A stretch of DNA of 15,787 nt. It comes from Bifidobacteriaceae bacterium. GTDB taxonomy: Bacteria > Actinomycetota > Actinomycetes > Actinomycetales > WQXJ01. Every line of letters begins with the position of its first letter. Position 1 is the stretch's first letter. The stretch is taken from assembly GCA_031278075.1 (NCBI GenBank), contig JAITLE010000242.1, positions 1 through 15,787 of the forward strand, read 5' to 3'. The position numbers and the translations under genes are program-made. Shown here in pieces: positions 1 through 6,455 of this stretch. The notes beneath the pieces were generated by a model. That model saw only the letters and a program-made list of their open reading frames with translations, was not told the DNA's origin and did not search any database.

Positions 1-3000
1 CCCGCACAGTTGGGCGCGTGGGACGCCATCCGCCGCGGGGAACACGCTCTGGTGATCGCGCCGACCGGGTCCGGCAAGACCTTGGCGGCGTTCCTCTCGG
101 CCATCGACCGGCTGATGACCCAGCCGCGGCCCGCCGCGCCGGAGGCGCTTTGTCGGGTGGTCTACGTCTCGCCGCTCAAGGCCCTCGCGGCGGATGTGGA
201 AAGGAACCTCCGCGCGCCGCTGGTCGGCATCTCCAACCAGCTGGCCGCCGCTGGGCGGCGCGTCCCTTCGGTCCGCGTCGGGGTGAGGACCGGGGACACC
301 CCGGCGGCGGCGCGGCGTGGCTTCGGCAAGAAGCCTCCCGACATCTTGATCACCACGCCGGAGTCGCTCTACCTGGTGCTGACCTCGGCGGCGCGCGAGG
401 GCCTGGGCGGCGTGGACACGGTGATCGTCGACGAGGTCCACGCCATGGCGGGGACCAAACGCGGCGCGCATCTGGCTCTGTCCCTGGAGCGGCTCGACGC
501 TCTGCTGCCGCGACAGGCTCAGCGCGTGGCGCTGTCCGCCACGGTGCGGCCCGTCGGAGAAGTCGCGCGTTTCGTCGGCGGCGCGACGCGCGCCGGGCGC
601 CGTGGCGTCCAGGTGGTTCAGCCGCCGTCGACGAAGCAAATCGAGGTCGAGGTGCAACTGCCCGTCGAAGACCTGCAGGACCTCGCCACGCCCCGGGCGG
701 GCGGCGTCTTCGACGCAGGCTACGGCCAGCTAGGCGGCCTGACCGAGGCGAGCGCGGCGGGACTCGACCTGCCTGGTGATCCGGTCGGCATCGTGCGCGG
801 GGGGTCGATCTGGCCGCACGTGCACGAAGCGGTGGTCGACCACATCCTGGCCCACGACACGACCTTGGTGTTCGCGAACTCGCGGCTCGCGGCGGAACGG
901 CTGAGCGCGCGGATCAACGAGGAATACGCCGCGCGGCTGACGGGCGAGCGGCCCGATCCATCCGCCGTGCGGGTCGCGGACCAAACCCCTAAGACGCCGC
1001 CCGCGGCGGTGGCCGACACCTTCTTGACGATGGCTCATCACGGTTCCATGGCGCGCGAGCGGCGCACCGAGATCGAGAACCGGCTGAAAGCTGGGCGGCT
1101 GCCGGCGGTGGTCGCCACGTCTTCGCTGGAACTGGGCATCGACATGGGCGCGATCGACCTGGTGGTGCAGGTGGGGCCGCCACCATCCGCGGCGGCCGGC
1201 CTGCAACGGGTGGGACGGGCGGGACACAGCGTGGGCGCGGTCAGCCGCGGGGTGGTCTACCCGCTCTCCCGCCGCGACCTGGTCCCCGCCACAGTCACGG
1301 CGGCGCGGATGCGGGCCGGCCTGATCGAGGCGGTCCACGTGCCCGCGAACCCGTTGGATGTGTTGGCGCAGCAGATCGTCGCGATGGTCGCGATGGACAC
1401 ATGGACGGTGGGCGATCTGGCGGACCTGGTGCGCGGCGCGGCGCCCTTCGAGTCCCTCGGGGAGAGGTCTTTGGAGGCGGTTCTGGACATGCTCGCCGGG
1501 AGGTACCCGTCGGCGGACTTCGGGGAGCTCAAGCCGCGGCTGGTGTGGGACCGCGCCACGGGAGAGCTGACGGCCCGCCCGGGCGCCGCCTATGTGGCCC
1601 GTGTCTCCGGCGGGACAATTCCAGACCGCGGGCTATACGGCGTCTACCTCGCGGGTGAGACAGCCGACCCGAAGGGCGCCAAGCGCGTCGGCGACCTCGA
1701 CGAGGAGATGGTCTACGAGTCCCGCGTCGGGGACATCTTCACGCTCGGCTCGTCGACTTGGCGGATCCAACAGATCACGCCCAACGCGGTCTATGTCACG
1801 CCCGCGCCGGGGTTGCCGGGCCGGTTTCCGTTCTGGCACGGCGAGGGACCGGGCCGCCCCGCAGAGTTGGGTCAGGCGATCGGGCAGTTCATCCGCGAGA
1901 TCGCCGCCGCGCCAGGCGCCGCCGCCCGCCGCCGCCTGGCCGAAGACGGCGTGGGCGAGTGGGCTGCCGCCAACCTGTTGGACTACCTGGTCGATCAGCG
2001 CGCCGCGACGGGCGCCCTGCCCGACGACCGGACCATCGTGGTGGAGCGCTTCCCCGACGAGTTGGGCGACGCCCGCGTCATGATCCACTCGATGTGGGGC
2101 GCCCCTGTGAACGGCGCTTGGGCTGCGGTGTTGAGCGGGCGGCTGCAAGCGCTCCACGGGTTGGACGCCCAGGTCATGCAGGCCGACGACGGGATCATGT
2201 TGCGCCTGCCTGACACCTTCGAGGGCGGCGCGATCGATGTCCTGATCCCGCCCGAGGACGTGGCCGCCCAGGTCACGGCCGCGGTCACCGGCACAGGCCG
2301 GTTCGCCGCCCGGTTCCGCGAGGCCGCCGCCCGAGCCCTGGTTCTGCCGCGCCGCGCGCCGGGCCGGCGCCAGCCGTTGTGGCAGCAGCGACACAGAGCC
2401 CAACAGCTCTTGCAGGTGGCGTCACGCTTCAGTGACTTCCCACTGGTGCTGGAGGCGATCCGCGAGACCCTCCAGGAGGACTTCGACGTGCCCGCCCTGC
2501 AAGAGTTGATGCGCCGGATCGAACAGCGGGACATCCGGGTGGTCGAGGTCGCGACCCCGGCGCCATCGCCGTTCGCGGCCGCGGTCGCGTTCGGTTACAC
2601 CGCGCAGTATCTGTACGATGGCGACGCCCCCCTCGCGGAGAGACGTGCGGCCGCGCTCTCACTCGACCCCGCCATGTTGAGCGAGCTGTTGGGCCCCGGG
2701 GGCGCCAGCGACCTCGCGGAGTTGTTGGACGCCGCGGTGGTCCTCCAACTGGACGCGGAGCTGGCCCACACGGCGCCGGAGCGGCGCGCCACCGGCCCGG
2801 AGGGGCTGGCGGACATGCTGCGCGAATTGGGTCCGCTCTCAGCCCGCCGGTTGGATCAGTCCACGGCCGGCCCGTGGCGTCAGTGGGCGGCACAACTCGC
2901 CGCCGCGCGTCGGCTGATCGAGATCCGGATCGGCGGCGAGCCGCGCTGGGCGGTGGCGGAGGACGCCGCGGCCCTCCGCGACGGCCTGGGAGTGGCGCTC

Positions 3001-4608
3001 CCTGCGGGGTTGCCCGAGGCCCTCTTGGAGCCAGCGAGAGACCCGCTGGGCGCTTTGACCAGGCGTTATATCCGTCATCACGGGCCGGTGACGGTGGCTG
3101 ACCTGGCTGCTGAGTTCGCTTTGGGGCCAGCTGTGGCTGAACGCGAACTGGACCTCTTGGTCAAGCGCGACCTGGCGCGGCGCGGTCGGTTGCGGCCCGC
3201 GGCCGCCGGGGGCGCCGGCGGGCCGGACGACTGCGACCCAGACATTCTGCGGCGTCTCAGACGCCGCTCGCTGGCGGCCCTGCGCAGCGAGGTCGAGCCC
3301 GTCGAACGCCACGTTCTCGGGGCCTTCGCCCCGATCTGGCACCAAGTTGGGCGTCTCAAAGGCGCCGATGGCGTGCTGGCGGCCATCGGGACCCTGGCCG
3401 GGGCGGCGTTGCCGGCATCGGCCGTCGAGTCGCTGGTGTTGCCGACCCGGGTCGCGGACTACGTCCCGGCAGCGCTGGACGAGCTGATCACCGCCGGTGA
3501 GGTCGCCTGGGTGGGCGAGGGCAAGACGGCGGCCGCGGACGGGATGGTCCGGCTGTTGTCCCTGTCCACCGATGACGCGGTGCTCGCCGAGACGGAGCCA
3601 CCGGCCGCTGACGCCGGAGCTCACGAGCTGCTCGAGACCCTGCGCGGCGGGGGCGCTTTCCTGCCGTTCGAACTGGCGGAGCGCCTCGGAGTGGCCCAAG
3701 GCGCCGAGGCCCTGCGGGACGCCTTATGGGAGCTGGTGTGGGGCGGCTGGGTGACGGCGGACTCGTTCGGTCCGGTGCGGGCCTACCTGGCGGGTGGGAA
3801 GACAACGCACCGAGTCACACGGCGCCCACCTCGGGCACGGGCGCTGACCGGCCGCGTGGGCGCGGGCGGCGTCAGCGGCCAGTGGTCCCGCGGGCGGGGC
3901 GCTTGGGGCGCTTGGGGCGCCGGGGGGCCGCCGGCCGCGATAGCGGCGCGCTGGGCGCTCGCGCCGACCCCAGCCGCTCGCGGCGAGGGCGTGACCCCGG
4001 AGCGTCGACTGGCCGCGACAGCGGCCGCGCTGCTGGAGCGCTACGGCGTTGTGACACGCGGTTCTGCGGCCCAAGAGACCTCGTTCGCCCAGGTTTATCC
4101 CGCGCTGGCCGCGTTGGAGGAGGCCGGCGCGATCCGGCGCGGCTACTTTGTGGAGCACCTGGGCGGTTCCCAGTTCGCGCCGCCCGCTGTCGTGGACCAG
4201 CTACGCGCCGCGGCGACCAGCTCCGGGACGGTGGTGTTGGCCGCCACCGATCCAGCCAACCCATATGGTGCGGCGCTGCCGTGGCCTGAGCATCCCGGCG
4301 GGCGGCGGGGCGCCCGCGCCGCTGGCGCCGCCGTGGTGCTCGCCTCCGGCAGGCTGGTCCTGTTCCTGGAGCGCGGCGGCCGCACGGTGCTCTCGTTCGA
4401 GACCGACCAGGGGACCCTGGGGCGAGCCGCGCGGGCCTTGGCTGAAGCGGTGGACCAGGGCAAGCTCGGCTCGCTTAGAGTCGCCAAGCTTGATGGAGAG
4501 GATTCGCTCGCAGCGCACGCCAGTTCTGCCCCGGCCGCTAAAGCCCTGGTGGAGGCGGGTTTCGCGGTCATCCCGTCAGGGCTCGCCAAACGCGGAACAA
4601 GACGCTGA
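1..4608 (+). CDS. lhr: Lhr-family ATP-dependent DNA helicase (5' end outside window)
   Basis: This is a superfamily 2 DNA helicase of the large Lhr type, a 3'-5' translocase linked to DNA repair. The frame is open from base 1 and the first residues (PAQLGAWDAI) already match the Q-motif region, so the true start lies upstream, probably about 25-35 codons away; the TTG at position 10 is not a start. Counting from base 1, Walker A PTGSGKT ends at Thr27, the DEVH box is residues 144-147, motif III SAT is 179-181, and the second RecA domain carries FANSR, HHGSM and motif VI QRVGRAGH at 402-409. A winged-helix/Lhr core follows, then a long C-terminal region ending near RRGYFVEHLGG and LVLFLERGG, typical of actinobacterial full-length Lhr of about 1500 residues. 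A Gly/Arg-rich linker with a short GAWGAWGAGG repeat lies near residues 1280-1310. It ends 59 bases before nei and is probably co-transcribed with it. Confidence 0.97.
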   Translation, partial: PAQLGAWDAIRRGEHALVIAPTGSGKTLAAFLSAIDRLMTQPRPAAPEALCRVVYVSPLKALAADVERNLRAPLVGISNQLAAAGRRVPSVRVGVRTGDTPAAARRGFGKKPPDILITTPESLYLVLTSAAREGLGGVDTVIVDEVHAMAGTKRGAHLALSLERLDALLPRQAQRVALSATVRPVGEVARFVGGATRAGRRGVQVVQPPSTKQIEVEVQLPVEDLQDLATPRAGGVFDAGYGQLGGLTEASAAGLDLPGDPVGIVRGGSIWPHVHEAVVDHILAHDTTLVFANSRLAAERLSARINEEYAARLTGERPDPSAVRVADQTPKTPPAAVADTFLTMAHHGSMARERRTEIENRLKAGRLPAVVATSSLELGIDMGAIDLVVQVGPPPSAAAGLQRVGRAGHSVGAVSRGVVYPLSRRDLVPATVTAARMRAGLIEAVHVPANPLDVLAQQIVAMVAMDTWTVGDLADLVRGAAPFESLGERSLEAVLDMLAGRYPSADFGELKPRLVWDRATGELTARPGAAYVARVSGGTIPDRGLYGVYLAGETADPKGAKRVGDLDEEMVYESRVGDIFTLGSSTWRIQQITPNAVYVTPAPGLPGRFPFWHGEGPGRPAELGQAIGQFIREIAAAPGAAARRRLAEDGVGEWAAANLLDYLVDQRAATGALPDDRTIVVERFPDELGDARVMIHSMWGAPVNGAWAAVLSGRLQALHGLDAQVMQADDGIMLRLPDTFEGGAIDVLIPPEDVAAQVTAAVTGTGRFAARFREAAARALVLPRRAPGRRQPLWQQRHRAQQLLQVASRFSDFPLVLEAIRETLQEDFDVPALQELMRRIEQRDIRVVEVATPAPSPFAAAVAFGYTAQYLYDGDAPLAERRAAALSLDPAMLSELLGPGGASDLAELLDAAVVLQLDAELAHTAPERRATGPEGLADMLRELGPLSARRLDQSTAGPWRQWAAQLAAARRLIEIRIGGEPRWAVAEDAAALRDGLGVALPAGLPEALLEPARDPLGALTRRYIRHHGPVTVADLAAEFALGPAVAERELDLLVKRDLARRGRLRPAAAGGAGGPDDCDPDILRRLRRRSLAALRSEVEPVERHVLGAFAPIWHQVGRLKGADGVLAAIGTLAGAALPASAVESLVLPTRVADYVPAALDELITAGEVAWVGEGKTAAADGMVRLLSLSTDDAVLAETEPPAADAGAHELLETLRGGGAFLPFELAERLGVAQGAEALRDALWELVWGGWVTADSFGPVRAYLAGGKTTHRVTRRPPRARALTGRVGAGGVSGQWSRGRGAWGAWGAGGPPAAIAARWALAPTPAARGEGVTPERRLAATAAALLERYGVVTRGSAAQETSFAQVYPALAALEEAGAIRRGYFVEHLGGSQFAPPAVVDQLRAAATSSGTVVLAATDPANPYGAALPWPEHPGGRRGARAAGAAVVLASGRLVLFLERGGRTVLSFETDQGTLGRAARALAEAVDQGKLGSLRVAKLDGEDSLAAHASSAPAAKALVEAGFAVIPSGLAKRGTRR

Positions 4609-4667
4609 TGCGCTAAGCTGCGGGCGCTGCGGGCGCTGAATCGAACCCGCAAGGCGGAAGGCGTGAA

Positions 4668-5465
4668 GTGCCAGAAGGCGACATCTTGAGGCGCGCGGCG
4701 GCCAACCTGAACCAGGCGCTGGCCGGCCGCGTCATCACGTATTGCCTGCTGCGCTGGCCCACTCTCGGCGGAGTCGACTTGACCGGACAGACCGTCGAGG
4801 GTGTCGAGGCCTACGGCAAACACATCCTCATGCGACTCGATTCCGGCGACACTTTCCGATCGCATCTCCGGATGGACGGATTGTGGCTCATCGAGCCGGC
4901 GTCAGCCGGCCGGCCCGCAGCGGGTTCGCGCGCCCACCGGTGGACAGCGCGGGCGACTTTGGCGAACGAGTCTTGGGTCGCCATCGGGCACCGGCTGGGG
5001 ATGGCGGATCTGTTGCGGACGCGGGATGTGGGCAGGCTCACCGGCGAGCTCGGGCCGGACGTGATGGCTGACGGCTTCGACGCCGCCGCGGCGGCGGCAC
5101 GCGTGCGCCAACAGGGGAAACGCTCGATCGGGGCGACGCTCCTGGACCAGCGGGTCGTCGCCGGCGTCGGCACCATCTATATGGCGGAGTCGCTCTTCGC
5201 CTGGCGTGTCAGACCCGACCGGCCCGCCGACCAGGTGGAGGACACGGCGGGACTGCTCACGCACGCGCGTGAGCTGCTGTGGCGCTCGGCCGCGGCGCGC
5301 ACCCCGACAGCGACGGGCGAGACGACGAAAGGCCGGACCAGCCTAGTCCACGGCCGCGAGCATCAACCCTGCCGCCGTTGCGGCACGCCCATCGCCATGA
5401 TGCGGGTGGGCGAGCCGCCGCTAGACCGTCCGGCCTTCTACTGCCCCCGGTGCCAACCGCGCTGA
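4668..5465 (+). CDS. nei: Fpg/Nei-family DNA glycosylase/AP lyase (endonuclease VIII type)
   Basis: This is a base-excision repair enzyme that removes oxidised bases and cuts the abasic site by beta/delta elimination. The GTG start gives MPEGD, so Pro2, the catalytic Schiff-base residue after Met removal, and Glu3 are both present; this fixes the start. A purine-rich GGCGGAAGG (4652-4660) is a modest ribosome site. The conserved Lys51 in AYGKHILM and the SHLRMDG motif (65-71) are visible. The C-terminus has a zinc finger, Cys235-x2-Cys238-x20-Cys259-x2-Cys262, with the DNA-binding Arg254 in DRPAFYC. The length, 265 residues, is normal. The same lhr-nei adjacency occurs in mycobacteria (Rv3296-Rv3297), so a repair operon with lhr is likely. 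Exact substrate preference (Nei versus Fpg) cannot be fixed by reading; MPEGD rather than MPELPE favours Nei. It converges on clgR, with stops 13 bases apart. Confidence 0.93.
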   Translation: MPEGDILRRAAANLNQALAGRVITYCLLRWPTLGGVDLTGQTVEGVEAYGKHILMRLDSGDTFRSHLRMDGLWLIEPASAGRPAAGSRAHRWTARATLANESWVAIGHRLGMADLLRTRDVGRLTGELGPDVMADGFDAAAAAARVRQQGKRSIGATLLDQRVVAGVGTIYMAESLFAWRVRPDRPADQVEDTAGLLTHARELLWRSAAARTPTATGETTKGRTSLVHGREHQPCRRCGTPIAMMRVGEPPLDRPAFYCPRCQPR

Positions 5466-5471
5466 GGGCGA

Positions 5472-5488
5472 GGTCAGGTCATCTGACT
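5472..5488. terminator. Weak hairpin at the nei/clgR convergence
   Basis: GTCAG (5473-5477) pairs with CTGAC (5483-5487) across a 5-base loop, with a possible outer G-T pair. It spans the convergent stop codons of nei and clgR. There is no T-run on either side and the stem is short, so a role as bidirectional terminator is only a guess from position. Confidence 0.25.
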
Positions 5489-5775
5489 CCGGCCAACTGG
5501 TCGCCGAAGAGAGCGTCCGGGGTGTCCGGCACCCAATTGGCCTGGTGTGCGGCCATCCTGTCGGACACTTCGCGCAACGTGGCCCACAGAGGCAGTTCAA
5601 GCGCGTCGCAAATCGAGGCCAGAAGCTCAGAGCTGGCTTCCTTCTGACCGCGTTCCACCTCGCTCAGATAGCCGAGGGAGACGCGCGCAGCCGCGGAGAC
5701 CTCACGCAGCGTCCGCTGCTGGCGCAGGCGGTTGTCGCGCAGCACATGCCCAAGCTCACTGCGGAGGAGCGCCAC
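5479..5775 (-). CDS. clgR: ClgR-like XRE-family transcriptional regulator
   Basis: This is a small helix-turn-helix DNA-binding protein. The stretch RTLREVSAAARVSLGYLSEVERGQ (in pieces, residues 21-44) followed by KEASSELLASICDALELPL matches the ClgR group, which in Corynebacterium and Streptomyces activates clp and lon protease genes. I chose GTG at 5775 because it gives MALLRSELG, the usual ClgR beginning, and has AAGGGGG 8 bases upstream. The frame stays open to 5925, but the extra residues do not look like family sequence. The result is 98 residues, somewhat short. The C-terminus is LAGVR, without the terminal Ala-Ala reported to mark Streptomyces ClgR for ClpP. It lies 162 bases after cinA on the same strand and probably has its own promoter. 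Function is inferred from similarity; the XRE fold is near certain. Confidence 0.88.
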   Translation of the reverse strand: MALLRSELGHVLRDNRLRQQRTLREVSAAARVSLGYLSEVERGQKEASSELLASICDALELPLWATLREVSDRMAAHQANWVPDTPDALFGDQLAGVR

Positions 5776-5784
5776 GTTTTTTAC
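5776..5784 (-). promoter_or_regulatory. Ribosome binding site deciding the clgR start
   Basis: On the minus strand a GGGGT purine run begins the bases just before the GTG at 5775, part of AAGGGGGTAAAAAAC. It is the only strong Shine-Dalgarno-like sequence in front of any possible ClgR start and supports the 98-residue form over longer ones. Confidence 0.5.
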
Positions 5785-5937
5785 CCCCTTCACCTGCTCG
5801 ACGGGCCGCGCCACCGGGATTGGCGTCGCTCTTTTGTTGGTTATACGGTACCGCTTCACGCCCGGACCCCGTTGGGTCGCGATAGCCGGTGTCAGTCGTT
5901 GGGTGTTCATCGCTTCGGACAACACCTGCGACCCGGC
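5776..5937 (-). promoter_or_regulatory. clgR upstream region with candidate promoter
   Basis: This 162-base gap between cinA and clgR has no convincing gene. On the minus strand TATAAC (5845-5840) is a reasonable -10, giving a leader of about 60 bases to the GTG at 5775; no good -35 is seen. Just upstream of it is a perfect 8-base palindrome CGGTACCG (5846-5853), positioned like an operator. ClgR proteins often regulate themselves, but the palindrome is not an obvious match to published ClgR sites. A 5-base stem GACCC/GGGTC (5865-5878) could weakly end the cinA transcript. GTTGGGT occurs twice (5871-5877 and 5899-5905). Confidence 0.35.
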
Positions 5938-6453
5938 CTATATTCCGGATGTCTGCCGGATGGTGGCCTCAGCGAGTTCAAGCGCCCGGGTCACCACCTG
6001 GGTGCGCACCTCGGCGCGGTTCCCTTGGAGCCGCAGCGCCCTGATCGCCGGCTCTTGTTTGGCCCAGGAGACCGCCACGAAGGCAGTTCCCGGCGGCGCC
6101 CCGTCGGCTGAGTCCGGTCCGGCCACCCCTGTGGTGGCGATGCCGACGTCGGCGCCGAGCAGGCGCCGCACCCCGAGCGACATCTGCGCGACGGTTGTCG
6201 CGTTGATGGCGCCACGCTCTTCGAGGAGTTCGGCGTCGACGCCGAGGACGTCTCGCTTCACGTCGTTGCTGTAGGCCACCACCGCGCCGCGGAGCACTTC
6301 GGACGCGCGGGGGACGTCGACTATCACAGCGCTGACCAGGCCTCCCGTCAGCGACTCGGCGGTCGCCACGGTCAGTCGGTGTTCGCGCAGCAGTTGCACT
6401 AAGGAATTGGCGCGCTTCTCGTTGTCTAGGCCGCCAATGTTGCGAAATGGCAT
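5938..6453 (-). CDS. cinA: CinA-family nicotinamide-nucleotide amidohydrolase (PncC domain)
   Basis: This single-domain CinA C-terminal protein of 171 residues likely deamidates nicotinamide mononucleotide to nicotinate mononucleotide and ammonia, recycling the by-product of NAD-dependent DNA ligase. The ATAESLTGGL motif (30-39), RGAVVAYSNDVK (55-66) and ATTGVAGPD are all clear family signatures, and PPGTAFVAV matches the glycine-rich strand after them. The N-terminal COG1058 domain found in two-domain CinA is absent, which is common in actinobacteria. The ATG at 6453 is 2 bases after the pgsA stop, with AAGGAG (6464-6469) inside the end of pgsA, so translation is probably coupled. The name is historical (competence/damage-inducible); the amidohydrolase activity is known for the family, not shown here. 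Confidence 0.93.
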   Translation of the reverse strand: MPFRNIGGLDNEKRANSLVQLLREHRLTVATAESLTGGLVSAVIVDVPRASEVLRGAVVAYSNDVKRDVLGVDAELLEERGAINATTVAQMSLGVRRLLGADVGIATTGVAGPDSADGAPPGTAFVAVSWAKQEPAIRALRLQGNRAEVRTQVVTRALELAEATIRQTSGI

Positions 6454-6455
6454 TG

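Noticed and set aside
868..877. GTTCGCGAAC palindrome as a LexA/SOS box
   Set aside because: The spacing does not fit the actinobacterial GAAC-N4-GTTC form and it lies deep inside lhr. No SOS box was found elsewhere by eye.
3899..3925. Short tandem repeat in lhr giving GAWGAWGAGG
   Set aside because: It lies in a variable linker of Lhr and is a simple slippage product without visible function.
4617..4638. GCTGCGGGC tandem repeat (2.4 copies) between lhr and nei
   Set aside because: It is too short and too close to background composition to assign a role.
5776..5925. N-terminal extension of ClgR (148-residue version)
   Set aside because: The added residues do not resemble the family, the upstream starts lack ribosome sites, and a candidate promoter lies inside the stretch.
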